From: Glandiceps talaboti
Taxonomy: Eukaryota; Hemichordata; Enteropneusta; Spengelidae
Assembly (NCBI RefSeq): GCF_964340395.1
Contig: NC_135551.1
Location: 2,655,001-2,719,000, forward strand
Reading direction: 5' to 3'
Length of the DNA stretch: 64,000 nucleotides
Shown here: one piece after another, positions 24,501 to 32,083 of the stretch
How positions within the stretch are numbered: position 1 is the first letter of the stretch
Layout: every line of letters begins with the position of its first letter
The notes under the pieces: model-generated
Told to the model about the DNA's origin: nothing
The model's database searches: none
The model's input: the letters and a program-made list of their open reading frames with translations, nothing else
Translations under genes and position numbers: made by a program

Positions 24501-27500
24501 ACTTGTTTATGTTGGTTGACTATTTTGTTTACATGTTTATGGTTGTTATCTTGTTTAGTCGGAGAATCAAGTGGCAAAGCCTCAAAGAGTGTAGCTAAGC
24601 ACATACCAGGAACTGGAGGACTAGAAGGAGTCAAGGCAGCTAGTGGTGGTGTGGCTGGTGAATTGGCCAGGGCAAGAATTGTAAGTACTTGTCAGATAGC
24701 AAAAATGTCAAAGTATGTCCACAGTAGCTGTTTGTATCCATATCACAGGGCAATTAAAATGAGAATGTATTAGGTTACTTTGTTTGTTTGTTTGTGTGTG
24801 TGGCTGGCTGGGTGTTTGTTTGCTTGTTGTGTATTTGTATAAGTATACATTTATGCTACCTATTTGTACATGGATTGTTTGCATTGTGAACCACTGATGA
24901 TGATGTTCCACATGGTATGATGTAATATGATATGATTTGATGTGATGTGATATATGTGATGTGATATGATTTGATGTGATGTGATGTGATGTGATATATA
25001 ATTTGATGTGATAAGATTTGTGATTTGATATGATTTGATGTGATAAGATGTGTGATTTGATATGATTTGATGTAATAAGCTATGATATGATATGTGATGT
25101 GAATGACTTGATACATAATGTGATGTGATTGGATATGATACCATATGGTTTGATATGATATGTGATGTGATATGATATGATATTTATATATAATCCCATG
25201 AAATCAATGTTAGTTTTACATCATAATGGTCCGAGTATGATTCCGCGGACTAATACAAATTCAAGCCGGTAGGCGAGAATTTGTAGTCCGCAGAATCATA
25301 CAAGGAGCATTATGACGTAAAACAAACATTGATTTCATGGAATTATATATTTATCACATAACTAAGTATTTCCCCGTATTTTTCTAAAATTTTAAATTGT
25401 ATTTTACGAATACTGCATCATTTCATCGCACTATATTCTTCATTGCGTATTAAAAAATGGCGCCCGATGGCTATGCAAATTACATAATCGTGTGACCTGT
25501 CGCGAGGTCAAGCTTACCATCTGGTATCGGTCATACTGTTCTGTGGTTTCTCAACCAAAATTACCGGTTATAACCTTGCGATATACATGTAATATCGAAT
25601 TTAGTTTAGAACGTAAGTAGAAAGTATAATTGTCTGAATACAACTTTTGTGCTGTCATTTTAATCATATTTTCTCGGGTTGTGTAAGTTGAGAGATCTGA
25701 GCTTGACGGAAAATCGGAAGTAAGCTTGCTGGCTGCTACATCGATAATTTACATGATTTTTAAATAGAATAAAATGTATCAAATTAGAATAAAAGGACTT
25801 CTATGTATCAAACTCATGCCATATAAGGATATATGTAACGTAATGTATGCATTTATGTTTTGAAAGCACATATATTAATTATTACGATAAACTTGATTGT
25901 AGCGCAGGATTGGCACAAACACTCGAACAGTACGGAGAAAAAATAGTTTGATAGAACAGGGGTGATATGCTCTCAAATCACCCCCTGTTTGACGTCACAC
26001 AGTAGAAGATATGCACATATTTATGGGATAAGATTTGATATCATGTGATATATGATATGGTGTGATATGATATATGATGTGGTGTGATGTGATATAATGC
26101 AGATATAATTGGGTTTAACTTCTAAGATCATGATGAAAATGGAATATGACAGGTTATCTAATACCAGTAGTAATATTGACCAGATACCAGCAGTAATGTT
26201 GACCAGATACCAGTAATATTGACCAGATACCAGTAGTAATATTGACCAGATACCAGTAGTAATATTGACCAGATACCAGTAGTAATATTGACCAGATACC
26301 AGTAGTAATAATATTGACCAGATACTGATAGTAATATTGACCAGATACCAGCAGTATATTGACCATATACCAGTAGTAATATTAACCAGATATTGATAGA
26401 AATATTAACCAGATACCAGTAGTAATATTAACTAGATACCAGTAGTAATATTAACCAGATACCAGTAGTAATATTGACTAGATACCAGTAGTAATATTAA
26501 CTAGATACCAGTAGTAATATTGACTAGATACCAGTAGTAATATTGACTAGATACCAGTAGTAATATTAACCAGATACCAGTAGTAATATTAACCAGATAC
26601 TGAGAGTAATATTGACCAGATAGCAGTAGTATATTGACCAGATACCAGTAGTAATATTGACCAGATACCAGTAGTAATATTGACCAGATACTGATAGTAA
26701 TATTAACCAGATACCAGTAGTAATATTAACTAGATACCAGTAGTAATATTGACCAGATACCAGTAGTAATATTAACTAGATACCAGTAGTAATATTGACC
26801 AGATACCAGTAGTAATATTGACCAGATACCAGTAGTAATATTGACCAGATACTGATAGTAATATTGACCAGATACCAGTAGTAATATTGACCAGATACCA
26901 GTAGTAATATTAACTAGATACCAGTAGTAATATTGACCAGATACCAGTAGTAATATTGACCAGATACTGATAGTAATATTGACCAGATACCAGTAGTAAT
27001 ATTAACCAGATACTGATAGTAATATTGACCAGATACCAGTAGTAATATTGTCTTGATACCAGTAGTAATATTGACTTGATACCAGTAGAAATATTGACCA
27101 GATACCAGTAGTAATATTGACTTGATACCAGTAGTAATATTGACCAGATACCAGTAGTAATATTGACCAGTAGTAATATTGACCAGATACCAGTAGTAAT
27201 ATTGACTTGATACCAGTAGTAATATTGACCGGATACCAGTAGTAATATTGACTTGATACCAGTAGTAATATTGACCAGATACCAGTAGTAATATTGACTT
27301 GATACCAGTAGTAATATTGACCAGATACCAGTAGTAATATTGACTTCATACCAGTAGTAATATTGACCAGATACCAGTAGTAATATTGACCAGATACCAG
27401 TAGTAATATTGACTTGATACCAGTAGTAATATTGACTTCATACCAGTAGTAATATTGACTTCATACCAGTAGTAATATTGACTTGATACCAGTAATAATA

Positions 27501-27756
27501 TTGACCAGATACCAGTAGTAATATTGCCCAAAAAGCTGTGAACCAGAATTGGAACTTAAAGATTTTGTTTCTTGTATCAGTCACTGTTTCAACATCTCAC
27601 ATTTGTACTGTTTTATAGGCACTAAATGAAAGAGGTGAAAAACTAAGTGAACTAGAAGAAAGAACAGCTCAGATGATGGCTAATGCAGACAACTTCTCAC
27701 AAGCAGCTCATCAAATAATGCAGAAGTATAAAGACAAGAAGTGGTATCAATTTTGA
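5084..27756 (+). CDS. STXBP5: Tomosyn / syntaxin-binding protein 5, C-terminal part (9 exons; 5' end outside window)
   Basis: Join of 5084-5200, 10217-10339, 13526-13660, 15257-15354, 16031-16139, 16802-17006, 20235-20359, 24559-24680 and 27619-27756. All introns are GT-AG and every exon phase matches its neighbour, giving 390 residues and a TGA stop. Recognisable tomosyn blocks in order: Ser-rich SRSSSMSSLE linker, CLWVGTSLGSVLV, LRLKGAIL, SPSSSTEI and VICSEKQAK, TETSYAI, ANGHIMTFSVPGLRPLLD, RIARTFCFTNHGQALYL, NLQEMLGDLF, TPEAP and GFFKGLFGGG, ESSGKASKSVAKHIPG, ELARARI, then the VAMP-like R-SNARE and the KYKDKKWYQF end. In animals, tomosyn binds syntaxin and SNAP-25 through this motif, forming non-fusogenic complexes that restrain synaptic vesicle priming. 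I assign the STXBP5/STXBP5L family. A single invertebrate orthologue would correspond to both vertebrate genes. No frameshift or premature stop was seen, so this part looks functional. Confidence 0.95.
5281..7678. repeat. 39-bp minisatellite, about 62 copies (intron 1)
   Basis: Units of 38-39 bp contain GTTTAAACCCAGGGCACAAA then (C)CAGATAGCAA and TAGCAGA. The 38-bp form has lost one C (AAACAGAT for AAACCAGAT). Variant units carry AGTGGAGTTTGAACC. The array begins about 80 bp after the exon 1 donor. Long antisense open frames across it (up to 321 codons) arise because the unit is 39 bp and has few stops, and are not genes. Confidence 0.97.
7679..7948. other. Spacer between two intron-1 arrays
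   Basis: Unique AT-rich sequence with no recognised feature. Confidence 0.6.
7949..9672. repeat. 21/23-bp minisatellite, about 75 copies (intron 1)
   Basis: The core GGTTGTCTATCATATCTCAC is followed either directly by T or by TCT before the next GG, giving 21- and 23-bp units in irregular order. Shorter variants (CATATCACTCTGG) and substitutions (TATAGTATCTC, ATCTGTCTC) also occur. All three + frames stay open for hundreds of codons only because the unit has no stop codon. Confidence 0.97.
9673..10216. other. Remainder of intron 1
   Basis: Non-coding sequence containing half of a fold-back element (9804-9895). No other feature recognised before the exon 2 acceptor. Confidence 0.6.
9804..9895. 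mobile_element. Solo arm of a fold-back (MITE-like) element
   Basis: Matches the left arm of the palindrome at 25186-25350: ATATATAATCCCA, AATCAATGTTAGTTTTAC, GTCATAATG, CCGAGTATGATTCC and CTAATACAAATTC follow in the same order. The complementary right arm is absent, so this is a deleted or partial copy. Confidence 0.75.
10217..10339 (+). CDS. STXBP5: Tomosyn exon 2 (propeller strand)
   Basis: The acceptor is TATCAG at 10211-10216 and the donor is ACTG|GTAAGTAAC at 10340. The split codon gives Asp, then LTTVPCLWVGTSLGSVLV and a segment ending PLIVSPTG, matching the conserved tomosyn strand. Phase 1 on both sides. The donor is the first rung of a ladder of duplicated donors that becomes the 52-bp array downstream. 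Reading through the donor meets an in-frame TAA at 10345. Confidence 0.95.
10340..10448 (+). repeat. Ladder of duplicated exon 2 donor sites
   Basis: The real donor CACTG|GTAAGTA at 10340 is followed by further copies at 10373, 10403 and 10422 (GTAAATA). The copy ending at 10372 includes a duplicate of the last exon 2 bases (GTCTCACCCACTG). The spacings (33, 30, 19, 30) are irregular and lead into the regular 52-bp array. This looks like the origin of that array. Confidence 0.85.
10449..13412 (+). repeat. 52-bp minisatellite with a 5' splice donor in nearly every unit, 57 copies (intron 2)
   Basis: Units read CTGGTAAGTACCATCACC, TTACCACTATATCC, TCTCCGTACACAATGTAATA. Start and end positions differ by exactly 57 x 52 bp, and checked internal markers fall on the same 52-bp grid, so no net indels are apparent. 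Substitution variants include CGCACACA, CCATACACA, ACAATATCC, ATCTTCTCC, CTAGTAAG and GGCAAG. The array fills over 90% of intron 2. Each unit also contains a 7-bp inverted repeat (TGGTAAG / CTTACCA, 9-nt loop). Confidence 0.98.
13526..13660 (+). CDS. STXBP5: Tomosyn exon 3
   Basis: The acceptor is AATTACAG (ends 13525) and the donor is ATGA|GTAAGT at 13661. It encodes GTVLRLKGAILCMSFLD followed by a less conserved, lysine- and aspartate-rich stretch. Phase 1 on both sides. The 52-bp array stops about 113 bp before the acceptor. Confidence 0.94.
   Translation, partial: VLYFVSRVLYYVCLSWTSVVISFPHKLTTGKISILPKTLQPKIK
13798..15067. mobile_element. Non-autonomous hAT-like DNA transposon candidate (intron 3)
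   Basis: The left end CAGGGTTCGCAC is complementary, with two mismatches, to the right end GTATGAACCCTG. The flanks carry a 5-bp direct repeat TAAAG (13793-13797 and 15068-15072). Subterminal CCTGGAAA motifs repeat at the left end (13815-13875) and recur near the right end (15018-15040). There is no transposase ORF. CAGGG termini fit the hAT group, and a 5-bp duplication is unusual but known for some hAT lineages. Confidence 0.55.
15257..15354 (+). CDS. STXBP5: Tomosyn exon 4
   Basis: The acceptor is TGTACACAG (ends 15256) and the donor is AAAG|GTAGAAA at 15355. It encodes a basic, proline-rich start (REPPARPKMSPSSSTEI) and then FVVICSEKQAK, a hallmark block of the family. Enters in phase 1 and leaves in phase 0. 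Confidence 0.95.
15495..15535. repeat. (GT)n microsatellite (intron 4)
   Basis: Uninterrupted GT repeats, ending in GTTTGTTTGTG. Confidence 0.95.
15605..15838. repeat. 26-bp minisatellite, about 9 copies (intron 4)
   Basis: CATCTCACAGTGTCTACATA plus TATATA, repeated every 26 bp. The first two copies are irregular. It starts about 250 bp after the exon 4 donor. Confidence 0.95.
16031..16139 (+). CDS. STXBP5: Tomosyn exon 5
   Basis: The acceptor is GTCAACAG (ends 16030) and the donor is GAGAG|GTAGG at 16140. It encodes VISLPSQTCAYRVKVTETSY and then AIKAEVVSM, continuing the propeller after EKQAK. Enters in phase 0 and leaves in phase 1. Confidence 0.95.
16318..16556. repeat. 70-bp tandem repeat, about 3.4 copies (intron 5)
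   Basis: CTAGGAAAGGGGTTATCTGG recurs at 16325, 16395, 16465 and 16537, giving periods of 70, 70 and 72. Each unit also contains GTGCCCTGTCATGGTGTAAC. The array ends about 245 bp before exon 6. Confidence 0.95.
16802..17006 (+). CDS. STXBP5: Tomosyn exon 6
   Basis: The acceptor is TAATTCACAG (ends 16801) and the donor is ACAAG|GTCAGT at 17007. It encodes YCLACYVANGHIMTFSVPG, then RPLLDTEYLPLTDLRIARTF and CFTNHGQALYL, the most strongly conserved C-terminal tomosyn segment. Leaves in phase 2, which the T at 20235 completes to Ser. Confidence 0.97.
17750..17842. repeat. Inverted repeat, 31-bp arms
   Basis: The arms at 17750-17780 (CTAGTTCCTATATGATGCGT...) and 17812-17842 (...ATGCGTCATATAGGAACTAG) are complementary with a few mismatches and a 31-bp loop. 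It may be a small MITE or a transcribed hairpin. Confidence 0.85.
18629..18914 (+). other. Candidate alternative 3'-terminal exon of tomosyn
   Basis: A strong pyrimidine tract (CTTCTTCTCTCTCTTTTCAG, ends 18628) precedes a frame that continues in phase from exon 6. It reads Arg, then KWLTMWHWVNF and EDEGKENQETFEFNY, with a TAG stop at 18708-18710. AATAAA follows at 18909. Such a transcript would end tomosyn before the tail linker and SNARE motif. I know no homologue of this peptide, and the open frame is only 26 codons, so chance is possible. Confidence 0.3.
19588..20217. repeat. 45-bp minisatellite, 14 copies (intron 6, abuts exon 7)
   Basis: TATTGGAATAATCCTTCACA followed by AATAGTGCCATCTAAATAAC and CAGTG every 45 bp (19588, 19633 and so on). 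The main variation is CCTTCAC versus TCTTCAC. The last unit runs into the exon 7 acceptor region. The long antisense frame with a 15-residue period is an artefact of the 45-bp period. Confidence 0.97.
20235..20359 (+). CDS. STXBP5: Tomosyn exon 7
   Basis: The acceptor is TTTTGTTTTCAG (ends 20234) and the donor is CTTT|GTAAGT at 20360. It encodes ENLQEMLGDLFLPVDTPEAP then GFFKGLFGGG and LDREDL, the tail linker before the SNARE motif. The 45-bp minisatellite ends only about 17-20 bp before the acceptor. Confidence 0.97.
20461..21490. repeat. Dispersed repeat, copy 1 (microsatellite head plus about 147-bp modules)
   Basis: TTCAATAATGCTGTAGGCATGG, split here as TTCAATAATGCTG and TAGGCATGG, is followed by CTGT/TGTG repeats, AAACAACTTAAGTCAAAAAC, GATTGCCATGATATTTGGTG, and then diverged modules with CCAAAACTACT at 20713, 20859 and 21008. 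The same head and order occur at 32084 and 36400. No protein is encoded. The hairpin head is degraded in this copy. It sits in intron 7, directly after exon 7. Confidence 0.8.
21691..22617. repeat. 42-bp minisatellite, 22 copies (intron 7)
   Basis: GTTGAATAGAAGCTAATTAG, then CAAGGGCCTCACTTCTAAGT, every 42 bp (21691, 21733 and so on). Variants are AATGGAAG, CTACTTAG, CTACCTAG and TTCTACGTAAG. Nearly every unit contains GTAAGT. The antisense frame with a 14-residue period (312 codons) is an artefact. Confidence 0.97.
22808..24420. repeat. 37-41-bp minisatellite, about 41 copies (intron 7)
   Basis: CATTTAAGGGTATTATTTGC then AATATGTATAAACCGATC. Short units replace the GATCCA junction with TTAAACAGG. 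Variants TTAAGTGTATT and AATGTGTATAAA occur in repeating combinations, indicating block duplications. It ends about 138 bp before exon 8. Confidence 0.97.
24559..24680 (+). CDS. STXBP5: Tomosyn exon 8 (SNARE approach)
   Basis: The acceptor is CTTGTTTAG (ends 24558) and the donor is AATT|GTAAGT at 24681. It encodes GESSGKASKSVAKHIPGTGG, LEGVKAASGGVAGELARARI, the start of the VAMP-like coil. Leaves in phase 0. Confidence 0.97.
24916..25180. repeat. Degenerate TGATATG/TGATGTG array (intron 8)
   Basis: Low-complexity mixture of TGATGTGATATGATTTG-like words. The same words resume at 26030-26096, so a block of about 850 bp (25181-26030) appears to have inserted into this array. Confidence 0.85.
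25181..26029. mobile_element. Probable insertion carrying a fold-back element (intron 8)
   Basis: Sequence of different composition that interrupts the TGATATG array. It contains the palindrome at 25186-25350, then unique sequence including GTGACCTGTCGCGAGGTCA (palindrome-like) and GTTTGACGTCACACAG. ATCCCAT near the left end and ATGGGAT near the right end could be weak terminal repeats. No ORF above 60 codons. Confidence 0.5.
25186..25350. repeat. Long palindrome, arms of about 80 bp
   Basis: The left arm 25186-25267 and right arm 25272-25350 are complementary with few mismatches and a 4-nt loop. Arm landmarks are ATATATAATCCCATGAAATC, TTTTACATCATAATG, GAGTATGATTCCGCGGACTA and ACAAATTC. A solo left arm lies at 9804-9895. 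Confidence 0.93.
26030..26096. repeat. Resumed TGATATG/TGATGTG array
   Basis: GATATGGTGTGATATGATAT-type words like those at 24916-25180, on the other side of the inserted block. Confidence 0.8.
26159..27525. repeat. 23-bp minisatellite, about 59 copies (intron 8)
   Basis: CCAGATACCAGTAGTAATAT plus TGA every 23 bp. Variants are TAACCAG, TAACTAG, TGACTAG, TGACTTGATACC and TGACTTCATACC, each clustered in different parts of the array, which shows local spreading. It ends about 93 bp before the last exon. Confidence 0.97.
27619..27756 (+). CDS. STXBP5: Tomosyn last coding exon (R-SNARE core and C-terminus)
   Basis: The acceptor is GTTTTATAG (ends 27618) and the stop TGA is at 27754-27756. The 45 residues start ALNERGEKLSELEERTAQMM and end QIMQKYKDKKWYQF. 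Aligned to VAMP (LERDQKLSEL), the Arg codon at 27631-27633 is the zero-layer arginine. As expected for tomosyn, there is no transmembrane segment after the SNARE motif. Confidence 0.98.
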   Translation, partial: ALNERGEKLSELEERTAQMMANADNFSQAAHQIMQKYKDKKWYQF

Positions 27757-28375
27757 AGTGACTGTATTGTGATGTCTGTGGCCGCCATCATACTTAAAAA
27801 ATGACCTGCAGAGCTCTCTAGCTTGGACTAAACAGACTCTGCTTGCATCCCAATGACCAATGCTATCACCATGGAAACTGTCCTGGTAACCATTAACAAT
27901 GATGCAACTTTGCTTGAAAATGACAACTTCACCGCTTCTTGTTACCAAGTTGCATTTGTATAGTCAGTGACCAACAACGTAACTCAGACGACAGGAAGAG
28001 TTCATTGACCCCTTTATCTGTCAGTGATGAGAAGTCAACCAGTCTCATCTTCAAAGTGACAGAATTTTGTGTTCCTGCAAATATGTTGTGTATAAATTCA
28101 GCTCATGGGAATAGGGTAAAACATTGTACAATAGTAATGGCATTGCAGTTATTTATGTGCTGGGTAGTTAAAAAGTGTACTAGATCAATTGCTGCTTGTA
28201 TTCCATTGTTGAGATTATTATACACTGAAATATAACTGCTTTGATGTGACCAATGTTAAGTTGGTACAAAGTGTACTACAATGTACCAACATGGTTATAA
28301 TGTATCATAATGTGTTTAGATACAATGTTCCATCTGTGTCAGTTTAGATACAAATAAATCAATATGTATATAGAG
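27757..28375 (+). other. Probable tomosyn 3'UTR
   Basis: Non-coding sequence from the stop to just past the first canonical AATAAA. No tandem array interrupts it, unlike the introns. The extent is inferred from the poly(A) signal only. Confidence 0.55.
28353..28358 (+). terminator. Candidate poly(A) signal AATAAA
   Basis: AATAAA lies about 600 bp after the tomosyn stop and is followed by a TG/AT-rich stretch (TCAATATGTATATAG). It is the first canonical hexamer I noticed downstream of the stop. Confidence 0.5.
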
Positions 28376-29178
28376 TATGGACAAGAAATCAGTTGCTGAA
28401 GTTCTCTTCAGATGAACGGATATAACGTTTAATCTTGCATTTGTGACAAGCTCAAGTGGGATAGACAAATCATGAAAATGTTCTCCAGACTTTCAAAGAG
28501 ATTGTGAAAGGCAAGTACATTTACAGGATGGACTCAGTTTTCTTTACATCGGGTGTTCTTTGTGAAAATTGGAAGAAGAAGAGGAAGAAAAAAAAGAGAA
28601 TTTCAGCAAAATAGAAAGAAAAAAAACACAATGTTGGTGTTCTTGTATCCTCAACAGAAAATTCTAAACAATCTAAATTGCTTCAGATCAGATATTATGT
28701 GTATATATGTGGCAAAGTTCTTGCTTAGTTTAGGACATCTATTTACTTATTACATTTCTTGAATTGTACAAATGGAACTAGTTGGAGATTAAAGGGCCTA
28801 GTATATTATTGCAACTAGAAACTTTTTTGGAGATTTTAAATTTAAAGTCAAATTAAGTAACGAAAAAGGTGTAATGTTCAGAAGTTCAACCAAAAAAAAT
28901 TCATTTTACGTTTTTTGAATTGACTTGTACATTCTGTCTGAGTTGCCATGACATTGTATAGTATCCTTTAGTGTACACTAGCAACATTGTATCAAGTTTG
29001 GGATACAGTTGGACTCCCTAAGCCATGTAATATTAATACAGTTGGACTCCCTAAGCCATGTAATATTAAGCAATCAAATCAATCATTACCATTCATGTAG
29101 AGCAACTTTTAATAATATTTTTGTGTAGTAACCCCAGAGTCTGTGTAAAAATGTGTGATAAAATACAACAATGTTTTC

Positions 29179-29213
<35 letters not shown>

Positions 29214-29740
29214 TGGTTGGTGTGAGTTAGTGATACAGACATTTATCAATGCAGACGTGGTGCCTCAAATCCAGGGATCCTTAGCTTCCTCTTCTTTGAC
29301 TACTGACTTCAAGTTGCACACATGCCTAACAAAAGATTAATCTACAAACTGACATCAAACTCTTCTTTAACTGACTTGGGCTTTTATCTCATTTTCTATT
29401 ATAATTTTATTTTGTCGTGTAATTTTTTTTTTCATTTTGAGCTCTTTCACTGCTAATAGTCAAGGTCAAGTTCAAGTGTAGGTGTTTGGTTGGTTTTCAA
29501 CAACATCTCATTTTTTATACTGTCCAATAAGCTAGTTGTCAGGTACATGTCAACATATTGGAGTACCATGAGATTTATCTAGTGTGGGGTTTATTATTAC
29601 CAATAATATCTTCAATAATGTGTTCAGTTGAGTAGCAAACACAAATCGGTGTTTTACAGAGAAGTTAGATGCAAGGAACTATTGTCATCTTCTGAAAAGC
29701 ACACTAAGTATTATTGGCAATAATAGGTAATGGTGTCATG
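28376..29740. other. Intergenic sequence with small repeats
   Basis: It contains an A/AG-rich tract (about 28567-28630), a 33-bp direct duplication at 29004-29069 (CAGTTGGACTCCCTAAGCCA...) and (CAT)n at 29181-29213. No exon recognised. Confidence 0.6.
29181..29213. repeat. (CAT)n microsatellite
   Basis: Eleven uninterrupted CAT units. Confidence 0.97.
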
Positions 29741-30430
29741 GTGTCACTATCAGTCTAACAAAATGGTGGACTCTATTGATGTCAAGGTGTCACTATCAGT
29801 CTAACAAAATGGTGGACTCTATTGATGTCAAGGTGTCATCAGTCTAACAAAATGGACTTTATTGATGTCAAGGTGTACGTCACTATCAGTCTAACAAAAT
29901 GGTGGACTTTATTGATGTCAAGGTGTCATCAGTCTAACAAAATGGACTTTATTGATGTCAAGGTGTACGTCACTATCAGTCTAACAAAATGGTGGACTTT
30001 ATTGATGTCAAGGTGTACGTCACTATCAGTCTAACAAAATGGTGGACTTTATTGATGTCAAGGTGTACGTCACTATCAGTCTAACAAAATGGTGGACTTT
30101 ATTGATGTCAAGGTGTCACTATCAGTCTAACAAAATGGTGGACTTTATTGATGTCAAGGTGTCATTATCAGTCTAACAAAATGGTGGACTTTATTGATGT
30201 CAAGGTGTCATTATCAGTCTAACAAAATGGTGGACTTTATTGATGTCAAGGTGTCATTATCAGTCTAACAAAATGGTGGACTTTATTGATGTCAAGGTGT
30301 ACGTCACTATCAGTCTAACAAAATGGTGGACTTTATTGATGTCAAGGTGTCACTATCAGTCTAACAAAATGGTGGACTTTATTGATGTCAAGGTGTCATT
30401 ATCAGTCTAACAAAATGGTGGACTTTATTG
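29741..30430. repeat. About 46-bp minisatellite, about 15 copies
   Basis: ATCAGTCTAACAAAATGGTG then GACTTTATTGATGTCAAGGT. Length variants come from GTGTCACTATC, GTGTCATTATC, GTGTACGTCACTATC and a short GTGTCATC form that also lacks GTG after ATG. Confidence 0.96.
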
Positions 30431-30498
30431 GACAAAGTTTACCTCTATAATGTTACTTTGCTGGAACGTTTTTGTGTACTGTGTCATAGTAGAGTGAC

Positions 30499-30556
30499 TT
30501 GTTACCATGGTTATTGTTGTTACCATGGTTATTGTTGTTACCATGGTTATTGTCAT
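30499..30556. repeat. 18-bp tandem repeat, 3 copies
   Basis: TGTTACCATGGTTATTGT repeated three times. The core ACCATGGT is palindromic. Confidence 0.92.
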
Positions 30557-32083
30557 TGTATGTGTGTATTTAGATGTTTTACATGCAGTAATTCACCAAA
30601 GAAAACAATCACTCAATCAATCTATGTACTGTACTGGTAATTGAAACTATAGTCAAATCAGGTTAGACTTTCTTTCCTTTTTTCTGTTTTGTTTCGCCTT
30701 CATCAATTTCATTATAATTTGAGGGAGATAAAAGTTTTGAATCAATTGTTTTAACAATGTATCAATGCAATTTGTCCAAATTTGTAGCAACATTTATGGA
30801 ACACTTTGTTCTTTATATGTATGGGTATGCAGCCATAAGGAGGCAATCAGTTCTACAGGTATCTTCACCTTTCTGATCATATTATGGGATATTTGTCCTT
30901 GTTGAATGACTGTGTTAGCCGTATATAGTCTGTATTTTAGTTGAATTTGCCTTTGTATCTTCAACATTTTATATCAAGTTCTGTACATTCCTTGCTAACG
31001 CCAGCTATTCTTTTGTTCTACATTTGGAAGTTTGAACTTAAAACAAAGGATTTCATAATGTGTATCATTATATGTATTTGTATGTGTCACTTTAGTCCAT
31101 CTGTGTGTGCAAGTAGCTAACAACAACAACAACAACAACATGTTTTGCAGTCAACTTTGACTAAAATATCAACCGTTTGGCAGTTAGCTGGCTAAGACAA
31201 AGTGTTGTGTAGGTTATCTGAACATAAATCATCAATACCAATGTCATGTTAGTTATTAGGACAAATAACGCAATGTTCCGCAGCAAACTCATTGGTGTCT
31301 AAAGTCTATGTTGTGTGGTAAAAACCAAATGGTATGCAGTCAGGTACTGAATGTACAGGTATTAATCAGCTGACTGGTTAAAAGAAGGTGTTTTACTTTG
31401 AACTGAATTGTACATGGTGTCTGTTAATTTTCTTAATCATTTACCTGCAGTGATTTTTGTTAACAAACTTAGTTATAGCAGTGTTTATTAACAAACTTAG
31501 TTATAGCAGTGCTTGTTAACAAACATAGTTACAGCAGTGTTTGTTAAGTATTACTCTGGTATTCTAGGCTTCACTTTACTAAGATAGACATTAGCTAAAA
31601 CTATTGTCGCAACATGTTGATACAACAGTGATAAGCTATTGAATAGACATTGGTTTAATTATAGTTTCAGTAGGGCAACTTTCTGAAAGTTAGTTCCATA
31701 AACTTGAGTGTACTGTTTTGGGACTTCCAATGTTGACACTATCTTGATCACAGGGTGATTAGATTCACACAACAGAATCCTTATCACCCAATTGTGTAAT
31801 CTACCACATTGAACAGCAATAGTTGTGTCAATCTTAATAAAGCAAAGCCTCAGTTACCAAAGTTGTAGGTGTAGTGTACGCCAGGACTGTCCAATTGATA
31901 GCTGATTATACTATACTGACCTGTCTAAACTTTGCAGCTTATTACAATTGGTCAGTATTCATATGCCAGTTATTCTGAAGCTCATTCAGGAGATAAATAA
32001 CCAAGTGATACCATGTTGTACAGTATATACTACCAAAATTAAGAGACTATAGAATTTTAATTAGACAGTGTGACAGGTTTTTT
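30557..32083. other. Intergenic, mostly unique sequence
   Basis: (CAA)n at about 31118-31139, and a roughly 38-bp triplicate at 31450-31548 whose units contain TTAACAAACTTAGTTATAGC. No exon recognised. Confidence 0.6.
31450..31548. repeat. About 37-38-bp tandem repeat, 3 copies
   Basis: Units contain GTTAACAAAC or ATTAACAAAC, then TTAGTTATAGCAGTG. The third copy is slightly diverged (CATAGTTACAGCAG). Confidence 0.9.

Noticed and set aside
30499-30556. RFX X-box from GTTACCATGGTTAT repeats
   Set aside because: Only the left half fits. The right half should be GGYAAC but reads GGTTAT.
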